The translations under genes were made by a program, and so were the position numbers. Positions 36,519-45,539 of a stretch of 64,000 nucleotides of DNA are shown here, piece after piece. This DNA comes from Cloacimonetes bacterium UBA5210 (lineage in GTDB: Bacteria; Cloacimonadota; Cloacimonadia; Cloacimonadales; Cloacimonadaceae). The notes under the pieces were generated by a model. It was not told the origin of the DNA. It made no database searches and saw only the letters and a program-made list of their open reading frames with translations. Numbering within the stretch: the stretch's first letter is position 1; each line of letters begins with the position of its first letter. The stretch is from assembly GCA_002412625.1 (NCBI GenBank), contig DHVK01000036.1, positions 17,354-81,353 on the forward strand. Direction: 5' to 3'.

Positions 36519-37418
36519 TTAAAATACCGAGAATTTGATGTATTTGCCGGGGTTGGCCTTGATGTCTGCGATTAAGGCATCCAGGCTGTCTATGGATCTG
36601 ATTAGTTTGAGATACAGTTCGTCTTCATTCAGCAATTTGCCGGCACTGCCGGAACCATCCGCGATCGCGGTGGCACTGCGGTTCAGGTTTGCCGCCAGCG
36701 TCTGCAGGCTATCCAGGGTACTATTCACCCGGCTGAGCGTTGCCGGTGCCATATCCAGTGTGGTTTTCAGGCTTTCGCGGTTGTCGTCCACCAGGCTGCT
36801 TGCTTGTGAGGTCAGCAGATCCACTTTGGCGATCAAAGCCGAAAGCTCGCTTTTCAGGCCGGAAATACCGTGTCGGGCTTCGCGCACTGCGCCGTCTGTA
36901 TTGCGCAGCAGCTTCTCGCCCAGATCCATCATTCCGCCCTCGGAATCTATGTCTTTCAAGATTTTGTCCAGTTTATTCAGCATCTCGGCGGCTTGGGTCA
37001 TCATCGCCATCATGCCGGTTGGAGTTTCGCCTTCCTGGATCCGCGCGAGGTCCAAGACTTCCGTTTCAGAAGAAGGCAGGATGTTCAGGCTTTTGCTGCC
37101 CATCAGGCTATCCTCGATATAGAACCGGCTGTTTTTGGGGATGCGGATCTCGGTGGATATTTTACCCGAAACCAGGATGCCCCATTCATGCAGGGAAACG
37201 CTCTTCACCCGGCCTGCTTCCATACCCCGAAACATGATTTTGTCCCCGGTTTCCAGCCCCATCACATCGGTGAAGAGCACCCGAAGATTCTGTTGCTTTT
37301 TCATGGACAGGCTGTTGGTTAACCACAGATATCCCACGATCAGGATGCTGAGGATGACCACGGTCCAGATGCCGGTCTTGATGCGCGTGCTGCGAAGATG
37401 TTGATAGAATTTTGCCAA
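36519..37418 (-). CDS. MlaD/MCE-domain protein
   Basis: 299 residues with one N-terminal membrane helix (about 17-35) and an MCE domain (about 38-115: LRVLFTDVMGLETGDKIMFRGMEAGRVKSV). A long helical and coiled region follows to the end. MCE proteins form hexameric lipid-binding rings between the two membranes, usually with an MlaE permease and MlaF ATPase. Neither is in this window, so partners must be elsewhere. Confidence 0.85.
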   Translation of the reverse strand: MAKFYQHLRSTRIKTGIWTVVILSILIVGYLWLTNSLSMKKQQNLRVLFTDVMGLETGDKIMFRGMEAGRVKSVSLHEWGILVSGKISTEIRIPKNSRFYIEDSLMGSKSLNILPSSETEVLDLARIQEGETPTGMMAMMTQAAEMLNKLDKILKDIDSEGGMMDLGEKLLRNTDGAVREARHGISGLKSELSALIAKVDLLTSQASSLVDDNRESLKTTLDMAPATLSRVNSTLDSLQTLAANLNRSATAIADGSGSAGKLLNEDELYLKLIRSIDSLDALIADIKANPGKYIKFSVF

Positions 37419-37428
37419 TCTGCCGTCC

Positions 37429-38700
37429 CTACGTTTTCAGTTTCTTCTTCTCTGCCGCGGGGAAGAGGATGTTGTTCAGGATCAAGCGGTATCCCGGGGA
37501 GTTTTTGTGCAGATCCAGAATCGTTTCGGGATCCCCCACCATGTGCTGATAATCCTCAGGATCATGTCCGCCGAAGAAGGTGAAAGTGCCCTTGCCCAGG
37601 TTGCCATGGATGTATTTCACATCGCTTTGGTTCGGAACTTCTGCCAGGATGATCACGCTTTTCTTCACTTTATCGCGAAAGAATGAGGTGGTTTGCCCCA
37701 TGAAGCCGTTCACGATATTGGTGTGGCACTGGGTCAGCATGGTGGGCACGGGGTCGTATTTGGCAGAGAAATCGAAGAGCTGAAAATAATCTCCCTCGGC
37801 TCCGCGCATCTTGCTATAGTCGCTGGCGTCGATATCCGAAAACTCATATTCGAAGGGATTGGTTTTCAGCTTGAAATTCTCGAAAGCGAAGGTCATATCA
37901 TAGTTCAGGCGGCTCTGATAATCCGGTTCGATCCCATCACCGTCGATCAGGGCATCCACCACATCTATGCCGCGGGCGGCAAGCGCGATATCGATCGTAT
38001 CCGTGGCTCCGCACATGGCAAAAAGGAAGCCCCCGGAACTCACAAACTCCCGGATCTTATAGGCGACATCGTGTTTGAGCTGCCAGACCTTGTCATAGCC
38101 GTGTTTGGCGGCCATCGCCTCATTCACGCGGACATCGGTTTGATACCACTCTGTGTGCCGGTAAGAACCATAGAACTTGCCATACTGCCCGGTGAAATCC
38201 TCGTGATGCAGATGCAGCCAGTCATAGTCGTTCAATTTGCCGGTCAGCACCTCGTCATCCCACAAGCGGTCATATTCGATCTCCGCGTATTGCAGCGCCA
38301 TACTCACCGCGTCGTCCCAGGGAAGCGTGTTGGGCGGAATATAGACCGCGATCTTGGGCTCTTTTTCCAAGGTCACGGCTTCCATATTGGCTTCCTGAAT
38401 CTCCTGATAGAGGGCGGCGACTTGCGCGGAACTAATCGTCTCGTAACTCACTCCGCGGATGTTGCAACTGGCGATAATCTCCGGAGTGGAAGGCATCAGA
38501 AAGCTTCCGCCCCGATAATTGAGCAACCACCGCACCACTAACTGGTCTTTCAGCCCCTGAAAGGCTATGCCGTAGGCTTTCAAGTGATTGCGTTGACTGC
38601 GATCCATGGGAATCAGGATCTCCGCGCACAAGGTGCTCCCAAGCAGCGACAGAACAAGCAGCAGAGCCGCTATTTTGATGGCTTTGATGTGGATAGGCAT
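37429..38700 (-). CDS. Exported conserved protein, family often mislabelled asparagine synthetase B
   Basis: About 423 residues from the ATG at 38700, preceded by AAAAGGAG (13 bases, somewhat far); an ATG at 38724 is possible but the ribosome binding site would lie inside it. A signal peptide is present. Very conserved stretches I recall from Bacteroidota proteins are IPMDRSQRNHLKAYGIAF, WLLNYRGGSFLMPS, LPWDDAVSMALQYAEI, YDWLHLHHEDFTGQYGKF, GGFLFAMCGATDTIDIALAA, PVPTMLTQCH, FFGGHDPEDYQHMVGDP and SPGYRLILNNILFPA. Public annotation often says asparagine synthetase B, but I see no ATP-pyrophosphatase loop or N-terminal catalytic cysteine, so that name is not supported. The fold looks amidotransferase-like. 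Confidence 0.75.
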   Translation of the reverse strand: MPIHIKAIKIAALLLVLSLLGSTLCAEILIPMDRSQRNHLKAYGIAFQGLKDQLVVRWLLNYRGGSFLMPSTPEIIASCNIRGVSYETISSAQVAALYQEIQEANMEAVTLEKEPKIAVYIPPNTLPWDDAVSMALQYAEIEYDRLWDDEVLTGKLNDYDWLHLHHEDFTGQYGKFYGSYRHTEWYQTDVRVNEAMAAKHGYDKVWQLKHDVAYKIREFVSSGGFLFAMCGATDTIDIALAARGIDVVDALIDGDGIEPDYQSRLNYDMTFAFENFKLKTNPFEYEFSDIDASDYSKMRGAEGDYFQLFDFSAKYDPVPTMLTQCHTNIVNGFMGQTTSFFRDKVKKSVIILAEVPNQSDVKYIHGNLGKGTFTFFGGHDPEDYQHMVGDPETILDLHKNSPGYRLILNNILFPAAEKKKLKT

Positions 38701-38942
38701 ATATTGAACTCTACTCCTTTTCATGGTTTTGGCATCATATTACTATAGTTTACGCCATTTTCCCGCATAAGCTATGATGGTGTCAAGAAAAATCTGCTTT
38801 TTTGCCTATTTGGCAACCTCGGATTGCAGCCGGCAGCCTTTGCGTCAACGCCTGAGCCGCGGGTTACGGCGGATCGCGCGCGCCGTCACTCTCAGTTGCA
38901 TCGGGCCTTGCCGGATTGATCAAGCTGGGATCGAACTGAATT

Positions 38943-39312
38943 TAAGCTGAGATTCTCCCATGGGCATAGCAGAATAACGGCATAAAAATCAGCTTGAGCT
39001 CACTTTGGCAGATCAAGCTTCTCTTGTGGAACCCTCCGCCATGGAGAGAAAGTGATGATAGTCAAAATTCTGTAAGCTCCGCGTGTGAGGGGATTTCAGG
39101 CCAAAAAAAAGGTGATCCGGACTTATCTCCGAGATCATGCACTGGAGTTCAAGCCACCTATTGTACTTATCTCTTTCGAAATGTTTACAGGGTGGTTTGG
39201 GATCAGGCAAGGCATGATTTCCACCCTTGATATTGATTCCATGTGACCGTATAACATATTGGTAATCATCTAAGATACACAAGCTCAAATGAAACCAATT
39301 GTACAAACCGGG
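38943..39312 (+). repeat. Composite intergenic repeat, copy C
   Basis: It ends directly at the stop codon of the 5'-nucleotidase gene. The P palindrome covers 38943-38997 (AAGCTGA ... TCAGCTT). Hairpin H8 has arms TGGAGTTCAAGCCACC (39143-39158) and GGTGGTTTGGGATCA (39191-39205); its one inner change keeps a G-T pair. A decayed CATTTGACC-type hairpin covers about 39235-39296. The order matches copy B. The 38701-38940 part of this gap shows nothing recognisable. Confidence 0.75.
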
Positions 39313-40746
39313 TTAATAGGTCTGCTTTGCGCTGCCGAATTGCTTCTGAACCTGCCGGATGATCGCATCCAGAAACAGGTCTCCCGCTTCATCCACGTCA
39401 AAGGGCTTGAATCCCAGATATTTATCCCATTGGCTCAGGATGTAATCGTGGCTTACCACACGGTAGAGTTTGTCCGGGTCGAGCGCTTCATCGCCAATGA
39501 TGAATACCGATGTCGTGTCGCTAAGCCAGGCTGTGGTGCTGAGGCTCATGATGTCATAAGGGCGCTCAAGCAAGATTTGGATGTTCTTGTTCTGCGCGGC
39601 CAGGATATCGCGTCCGTAACAGGAGAAAAAGACCACGGTGTTGCCAAAGGGGATATATTCATGCAGATCCCGCAGGGAAACCGCTCCGGCGGGCAGGTGT
39701 TTGCGCAAGCCGCCGTTATTGATCATGGCGAGATCCGCGGTGGGGTATTCTTTTTGCAGCGCTTGTGCCACCCAGAGCGAAGCTTTGGTGACTTCAAATT
39801 TGTCCACCATGAACGGATATGGGAGGTATCCGGCTGTCGCAGAAAGTTCACGTTCCAGCTCGCCGATGCTTTCATCCAGGAAGCCTTGCAGACGGCTGGA
39901 GTAGCCGGCAGGCGGTTGACTGAGCGGGATCAGAGTGTTCGAAAAGCGGGTGATGCGGTCTCTTCTTACCTTCAGGTCTGCTTGACCCAATAGCTGCAGA
40001 TGGCTGCCGGCGGAAAGGATGTAGATGCCGTTAACTTTAGGCGCTTCTTCCAAAGCCAGATGTGAGTGGCCACCGATGATCATGTCCACCCGGTGGTCCA
40101 GCTGTGTTGCCAACAGACTGTCCGCTTCCCAACCGTTGTGGCTCAGGATTACGACAAGATCGCTGGCTGCATCTACTTCGTCCAGCACTCTGCTGATGGC
40201 ATCTGTGTAAGGCAGGATGTTCAGATTTGCCACGTTTTCCGGTTTCACGCGCTCGGGCAGGCTGGCGATGGTTAGCCCGATGACTCCGATCTTCAGCTTA
40301 CCTTTTTGGAAGACGCGGTAGGGGGCGTCCCCAAAGCTGCTGCCATCCGGGTTCAGGATGTTCGCGCTGAGGAAGGGGAAGGCGGAAGTCTCCACCAATG
40401 CCCGGGCATGCGCTTCAGAGACATCGAACTCGTGGTTGCCGAGGGTGGCAGCGTCCAGGCCCAGAAGTCCAAACACTTCCAGGATTGCTCCGCCCTGCAA
40501 GCCCTTGTATTCCATGGACGAAAAGATGGAGCCGGTCTGCATGTCGCCGGCATCCAGCCACAAGGAATGATCCACTTCGGCACGTGCTTTGTCCAGATGA
40601 TATTCCAGTGCCGGATAGCCGCCAAGGCCGTTGCGCTGGGGTTCGTAGGCAGCGTGACTGTCGTTGGTGTGCATGATTCTCAGGTTTTGCGCGCAGGCGC
40701 TGAGGATAACGGCAATAATCAGGGTTACAAAGATGTTTCTATTCAC
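39313..40746 (-). CDS. 5'-nucleotidase/UshA-family lipoprotein
   Basis: 477 residues with a lipobox (ILSAC). The N-terminal metallophosphatase domain shows IMHTNDSHAAY, WLDAGDMQTGSIFS, LGNHEFDVSEAHA, VILSHNGWEADSL and IGGHSHLAL, the two-metal ligands of the UshA family. The C-terminal 5'-nucleotidase domain (about 290-450) has AMINNGGLRKHLPAG, HEYIPFGNTVVFFSCYG and KLYRVVSHDYI. It likely scavenges nucleotides in the periplasm or at the surface. The start overlaps the kdsB stop by four bases. Confidence 0.9.
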   Translation of the reverse strand: MNRNIFVTLIIAVILSACAQNLRIMHTNDSHAAYEPQRNGLGGYPALEYHLDKARAEVDHSLWLDAGDMQTGSIFSSMEYKGLQGGAILEVFGLLGLDAATLGNHEFDVSEAHARALVETSAFPFLSANILNPDGSSFGDAPYRVFQKGKLKIGVIGLTIASLPERVKPENVANLNILPYTDAISRVLDEVDAASDLVVILSHNGWEADSLLATQLDHRVDMIIGGHSHLALEEAPKVNGIYILSAGSHLQLLGQADLKVRRDRITRFSNTLIPLSQPPAGYSSRLQGFLDESIGELERELSATAGYLPYPFMVDKFEVTKASLWVAQALQKEYPTADLAMINNGGLRKHLPAGAVSLRDLHEYIPFGNTVVFFSCYGRDILAAQNKNIQILLERPYDIMSLSTTAWLSDTTSVFIIGDEALDPDKLYRVVSHDYILSQWDKYLGFKPFDVDEAGDLFLDAIIRQVQKQFGSAKQTY

Positions 40747-41480
40747 TTCATGGTTCCTTCTTGGATGGTTTTGGAGACTCTTTCCAGATCCTCCGGAGTG
40801 TCGATCCCGATGCCCTGATAGTCGCTATAGACCATGCGGATCGGGATGCCGTGTTCCAGGGCGCGCAGTTGTTCCAGCTGCTCCAGCCCTTCCAGTTTGC
40901 CGGGGGGGAGGCTCACGAAGCGCATCAGAGCGGCGTAGCGAAAGCCATAAACGCCGATGTGGCGCAGATACTTGAGGCTTTTGATCCGATCGCGGTTGTA
41001 GGGGATCGGGCTGCGGGAAAAGTATAGCGCGTTTCCAGAAGCATCCAGCACCACTTTTACCATGTTCGGGTTGTGGATATCGTCTTCGGAGGAAAAGCCG
41101 GTCATCAGGCTGGCGATCAGCACTTCTTCATCCTCAAAGACCTGCAGCAGGGCGCTGAGCGCTTTGGCGGAGATTAGCGGTTCGTCACCCTGAACATTCA
41201 GGATTACGCTATCCGGCTCCAGAAACTCTGCCACCGCCGCCACGCGATCGGTGCCGCTGGGCAGGTCGCTATCGGTCAGCATCACGATTGCGCCAAAGTC
41301 CTGCGCTACGGCAGAGATCTTCATGTCGTCCGTGGCGATGAATACTTCGTCGAAGAGTTTGGATTGTTGAACCCGTTCCCACACATGTTGCAAGATGGGT
41401 TTGCCGGCCAGCATAGCCAGGGGCTTTCCGGGAAAGCGGCTGGAGGCATAGCGGGCAGGGATAACGGCATAGCAGTTCAT
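40743..41480 (-). CDS. kdsB: 3-deoxy-manno-octulosonate cytidylyltransferase
   Basis: Activates KDO with CTP for LPS core synthesis. 245 residues, standard length. Features are VIPARYASSRFPGKPL, ATDDMKI, TDSDLPSGTDRVAAVAE, LNVQGDEPLIS, NPNMVKVVLDASGNALYFSRSPIPYNRD and HIGVYGFR. Its presence supports a Gram-negative outer membrane. Confidence 0.96.
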   Translation of the reverse strand: MNCYAVIPARYASSRFPGKPLAMLAGKPILQHVWERVQQSKLFDEVFIATDDMKISAVAQDFGAIVMLTDSDLPSGTDRVAAVAEFLEPDSVILNVQGDEPLISAKALSALLQVFEDEEVLIASLMTGFSSEDDIHNPNMVKVVLDASGNALYFSRSPIPYNRDRIKSLKYLRHIGVYGFRYAALMRFVSLPPGKLEGLEQLEQLRALEHGIPIRMVYSDYQGIGIDTPEDLERVSKTIQEGTMK

Positions 41481-41502
41481 CTCTCATCTCCCCGGCAGAG
41501 GC

Positions 41503-43353
41503 TCAAAGGCTGAGTTCCTCCGCCTTGTTGTAGTGCTTTTTCAGCCAGATCAACAGGGCTGATGTATCGGTGTAATTCACACCGGGGATGCGCATTGCCT
41601 GCGCGATACTGAGCGGCCTGATCCGCGCGAGCTTCTCCCGCGCTTCCCAAGCCAGGCTCTGAATCTTATAATAATCAATATCTTCCGGGATGCGATGATC
41701 TTCTGCTTTTCGGTGGCGCGCCAGATCCTCATGCATCCGGCTCAGATATCCGGAATACTTGATCTCCAGCTCCACCCGGGCTTGAATGTCCTTGCTGAAA
41801 TCCTCCGGGATGCGGTAGCCGTAGCGGCAGAGGTCTTCCAGGTGCAGTTCCGGACGCTTCAGCAGCAGCGCCAGCTTGGTGGGTTCTTTCAGTTCTTCAT
41901 GCATCTGGCTGTTTGTGGTGTGCAAGATCTCAAGTTCGCGGGCTTTGATGCTCAACATCTGCTGAAAGGCCTGCCAGCGGCGTTCGGAGACCAACCCCAG
42001 CTTGTAGCCCAACGGCATCAGACGCTCGTCCGCATTGTCCTGACGCAGTAGCAGCCGGTATTCCGCGCGGGAGGTGAACATGCGGTAGGGTTCGTTTGTG
42101 CCGCAACTCACCAGATCGTCCACCAAGACCCCGATGTAAGCCTCGCTGCGGGAGAGCACGATCGGATCCTTCCCCTCCAGCGCCAAACTGGCGTTGATAC
42201 CCGCCATCAGCCCCTGCGCGGCAGCCTCTTCATAGCCGGAAGTGCCGTTGATCTGCCCCGCCAAATATAAGCCCTTCAGTTTCTTGCATTCCAGCCAGGG
42301 GTAGATCTCGGAGGGGTCCACATAGTCATATTCAATCGCGTAAGCATAGCGCATGATGCGGGCTTGTTCCAAACCCGGGATGCTGTGCACGATGCGCTCC
42401 TGCACTTCAATCGGCAAGCTGGTGGAGATGCCGTTGACATAGCCTTCGGTGGTATGCAGCCCCTCCGGCTCGATGAAGACGTGGTGGCTTTCCCGCTGGG
42501 GAAACTTCACGATCTTATCCTCGATGGAAGGGCAATAGCGCGGACCAATCCCCTTGATGATGCCGCCATACAGCGCGGATTCGTGGATGTTTTCCTGAAT
42601 GATGCGCTGCGTTTCCGCGGTGGTGTGTGTGAGGTAGCAGTTCACCAGGTTCTGCAGCGGGATGTCCCGGTAAAAGGAGAAACCGCTGGGGTCAGGATCC
42701 CCGGGTTGGGCTTCCAGCGCGCTGTAATCCAGACTGTTCAGATCCACCCGCGGGGGAGTTCCGGTCTTGAAACGCAGCACCTGCAAGCCCAGCTCTGCCA
42801 GGCTGCGGGAAAGCTCTTCTGAAGATGGCTCTCCGCTGCGTCCGCCCTTGAAACTCTTTTTTCCGATGTGGATGCGTCCCGCCAGGAAAGTGCCGCTGGC
42901 AATGATCACTTTGGGCGCGTAATAGGGATGCCCGATCTCGCTAAGGCAGCCTTTCAGCACCCCGTTTTCCACGATCAGCTCCGCGATATTGGCTTCGATA
43001 AGGTGCAGATTGGCGGTGGTTTCCACTACCTCACGCATTAGCTGGCTATATTGGCTTTTATCGTTCTGCGCGCGTGGCGCCCAAACAGCCGGGCCCTTGC
43101 TGCGGTTCAGCATCCGGAAGTGGATCCCGGTGAGGTCTGCCACTCTGCCCATCTCCCCGCCCAGAGCGTCGATTTCCCGCGCCAGATGGCCTTTGGCGGG
43201 TCCGCCGATGGAGGGGTTGCAACTCATTCTGCCGATTGCTTCCAGCTTGATGGTAAAGAGCGCCGTATTCGCGCCCCGGCGCGCGGCGGCAAGCGCAGCC
43301 TCGATTCCGGCATGCCCTGCCCCGATCACGATGATATCAAATGTATCGTGCAT
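41503..43353 (-). CDS. mnmG: tRNA uridine-5-carboxymethylaminomethyl modification enzyme MnmG
   Basis: 616-residue FAD protein that, with MnmE, modifies the tRNA wobble uridine. Features are VIGAGHAGIEAALAAARRG (FAD loop), SCNPSIGGPAKGHLAREIDALGG, GTFLAGRIHIG, RYCPSIEDKIVKF, GYVNGISTSLP and LAGQINGTSGYEEAAAQGL. MnmE is not in the window. It is separated from ysxC by ten bases. Confidence 0.97.
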   Translation of the reverse strand: MHDTFDIIVIGAGHAGIEAALAAARRGANTALFTIKLEAIGRMSCNPSIGGPAKGHLAREIDALGGEMGRVADLTGIHFRMLNRSKGPAVWAPRAQNDKSQYSQLMREVVETTANLHLIEANIAELIVENGVLKGCLSEIGHPYYAPKVIIASGTFLAGRIHIGKKSFKGGRSGEPSSEELSRSLAELGLQVLRFKTGTPPRVDLNSLDYSALEAQPGDPDPSGFSFYRDIPLQNLVNCYLTHTTAETQRIIQENIHESALYGGIIKGIGPRYCPSIEDKIVKFPQRESHHVFIEPEGLHTTEGYVNGISTSLPIEVQERIVHSIPGLEQARIMRYAYAIEYDYVDPSEIYPWLECKKLKGLYLAGQINGTSGYEEAAAQGLMAGINASLALEGKDPIVLSRSEAYIGVLVDDLVSCGTNEPYRMFTSRAEYRLLLRQDNADERLMPLGYKLGLVSERRWQAFQQMLSIKARELEILHTTNSQMHEELKEPTKLALLLKRPELHLEDLCRYGYRIPEDFSKDIQARVELEIKYSGYLSRMHEDLARHRKAEDHRIPEDIDYYKIQSLAWEAREKLARIRPLSIAQAMRIPGVNYTDTSALLIWLKKHYNKAEELSL

Positions 43354-43363
43354 GCTCTGTGGC

Positions 43364-43972
43364 TTACAATCTGCTCTGCAAAAAGTCTGTCAGCTGCGTA
43401 ATGCCAGTGTTTTTCAGGGCTGAGACCGGGTAAATCGGTTCATCTCGGAGGCCCAGGCCTTTGGCGAGCTCCGCCAGCACCTTCTTGTGTTTGGTTTTGG
43501 GGATCTTATCCGCTTTGGTGGCCACCACACAGTGATCCACATTGCGGGTGCGCAACATTTCCAGCATCTGGATGTCCTTTTTATCCGCGGCATGGCGGAT
43601 ATCCACCAGCACGAACAGACTGCGCAGTTGGCTGCGTTGCTCGAAATACTTGTTCACCATGCGGCGCCATCTCTCCTGCTCTTTCTGGCTTACTTCGGCA
43701 AAGCCGTATCCGGGCAGGTCTGTAAGCTGCACAAAGCCGGTTTCCTCGATGTCATCGATCTTGTAGCGCGTCAGGAAGAAGTTCAGCAGCCGGGTTTTGC
43801 CGGGAGTACCGGAGGTTTTGGCGAGTCCGTGGTGATTGGTCAGCAGGTTGATCAAGGTGGATTTCCCCACGTTGCTGCGTCCCGAAAAGGCAAACTCCGG
43901 ATATGCGGAAGCGGGGTAATCGGCAGGCTCCACCGCGCTCTTCACATAGTATGAATCGATAATCCTAAGCAT
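43364..43972 (-). CDS. ysxC: Ribosome-biogenesis GTP-binding protein YsxC/EngB
   Basis: 202 residues. GTPase motifs are FSGRSNVGKSTLI (G1), SGTPGKTRLLNFF (G2), DLPGYGFAEV (G3), TKADKIPK (G4) and VSALK (G5). Needed for 50S assembly in bacteria studied. It overlaps the queD stop by eight bases. Confidence 0.96.
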   Translation of the reverse strand: MLRIIDSYYVKSAVEPADYPASAYPEFAFSGRSNVGKSTLINLLTNHHGLAKTSGTPGKTRLLNFFLTRYKIDDIEETGFVQLTDLPGYGFAEVSQKEQERWRRMVNKYFEQRSQLRSLFVLVDIRHAADKKDIQMLEMLRTRNVDHCVVATKADKIPKTKHKKVLAELAKGLGLRDEPIYPVSALKNTGITQLTDFLQSRL

Positions 43973-44336
43973 TGCTATAGATCACACTGCTGCGTTCGGA
44001 TTCATAGATTTCCACTTCTTTGATATTGGCAGAATATGGCTTCAGCCCTTCTTCCATGCGGAGAAAGATCATCTTTGCCAGGGTCTCGGAAGTGGGGTTT
44101 TGCCCTTCCAGAAGCGGAAGATCGTTCAGATACTCGTGATCAAAATCTTCCAGAATCGGCTTCAAGATGTTTTTGATGATGCCATAATCCAGCGCCATCC
44201 CGATCTCATCCAGTTCCTCGCAGGCGATTCCTACTCGCACCTTCCAATTGTGTCCGTGAAGGTTCGAGCACGCGCCCTGGTATCCGCACAAGCGGTGGGC
44301 AGCCGAAAAACAGTCTGTAACATTCAATAGAAACAT
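43965..44336 (-). CDS. queD: 6-carboxytetrahydropterin synthase QueD
   Basis: 123 residues. Zinc and catalytic features are H in FSAAHRL, the QueD-type CSNLHGHNW (catalytic Cys plus two zinc His), DYGIIKNILKPILEDFDHEYLND, NPTSETLAKMIF and the C-terminal YESERSSVIY with the pterin-binding Glu. It makes the precursor of queuosine and other 7-deazapurines; queC, queE and queF are not in the window. Confidence 0.93.
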   Translation of the reverse strand: MFLLNVTDCFSAAHRLCGYQGACSNLHGHNWKVRVGIACEELDEIGMALDYGIIKNILKPILEDFDHEYLNDLPLLEGQNPTSETLAKMIFLRMEEGLKPYSANIKEVEIYESERSSVIYSNA

Positions 44337-44345
44337 GGTTATCTC

Positions 44346-45278
44346 CTAAAAATACTTCTTGCGGATAAAAACGAGCACCAAAGTCACCGACAGCACCACA
44401 GAAAGCCCCATCACGATCAGGAAGGCGTAAGGTCTGTTTTGCAGCGGCAGGTCCAGGTTCATGCCGTAGATACTGGCGATCAGGGTGGGTAGCGCCAGGA
44501 TGATGGTAACCGAGGTGAGGAATTTCATCACCACGTTCAGGTTGTTCGAGATGATCGAGGCAAAGGCATCCATCATTCCGCTCAAAATGCTGCTGTGGAT
44601 GTTTGCCATCTCGATGGCCTGTTTGTTTTCGATGATAACGTCTTCGATCAAATCCTCTGCTTCGGGATCGTTTTGCAGCCAGCGCGAACGCTGCATGCGC
44701 TCCAGAATGATCTCGTTGCTTTTCAGGGAGGTATTGAAATAGACCAGCGATTTCTCCATGCGCAAGAGCCGGATCAGCTCCTTGTTCCGCATGGATTGAT
44801 GCAGTTCGTTTTCGATGTTTGTGGTGCGCCGGTTGATCTCTTTCAAAAACTTTAGATAGTAGATCGCCGTGCGCAGGTTGATCGCCAGAATAAAGCTCTG
44901 TTGAGTGATATTGAAAGGCTTATGCTTGCCATCCAGATACTGCGTCAAGATCTCATTTTCGTAGAAACTTACTGTGATCACTTTATCGTCCGCCACGATG
45001 ATTCCCAAAGGGGCGGTGGCAAAGCTCACGCTCGCGGAGCGGTGCCGATAATACAGCGGAACGCGCAGAATGATCAGCATGGAACCTTCGTCATACTCCA
45101 TGCGCGAGTTCTCGTCCGCGTCCTGAAGGTCTGTGATAAAATCTTCCGGGAGGTCGTATCTGGTAAGCACGGTGTTCACTTCTTCCGTGTCCGGGTTTTC
45201 CAAATGCACCCAAAAGGATTCTTCCTGATTGAGCGCGGGCACGAATCGTTGACCGGCAATTTTGTAATATAGTATCAC
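44346..45278 (-). CDS. corA: CorA-type magnesium/cobalt transporter
   Basis: About 310 residues from a GTG at 45278, preceded by GGGAGG at a normal distance; an ATG further upstream (45329) has no ribosome binding site. A long N-terminal cytoplasmic domain is followed by two C-terminal membrane helices with the signature YGMN in IYGMNLDLP between them. It probably imports Mg2+ as a pentamer. It heads the corA-queD-ysxC-mnmG-kdsB-nucleotidase row. Confidence 0.9.
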   Translation of the reverse strand: MILYYKIAGQRFVPALNQEESFWVHLENPDTEEVNTVLTRYDLPEDFITDLQDADENSRMEYDEGSMLIILRVPLYYRHRSASVSFATAPLGIIVADDKVITVSFYENEILTQYLDGKHKPFNITQQSFILAINLRTAIYYLKFLKEINRRTTNIENELHQSMRNKELIRLLRMEKSLVYFNTSLKSNEIILERMQRSRWLQNDPEAEDLIEDVIIENKQAIEMANIHSSILSGMMDAFASIISNNLNVVMKFLTSVTIILALPTLIASIYGMNLDLPLQNRPYAFLIVMGLSVVLSVTLVLVFIRKKYF

Positions 45279-45539
45279 TTTTCCTCCCTGAATTTTCCGT
45301 ATGATGCCAGTTTCTGCAAAGCGCATCAATTTGGCAAGATATTTTGTGCGGCTTTCCGCGCGGTGCTACGCAACAACTGCATCAGAGATGAAGCTCGCAG
45401 TTGTTCTTCACACAATTACACTCTTTACACTTCAAAGATCTGTTCAGTTAAAAACCTTCCTATACTATATATAGTGGACAGGCACTGGACAAATCCCTGT
45501 TATCCCTTTAGCAGAGAGTGTTTCAGGCACGGAGACGGA

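Noticed and set aside
37429..38700. Asparagine synthetase B activity
   Set aside because: No N-terminal catalytic Cys, no SGGxDS pyrophosphatase loop, and a signal peptide is present.
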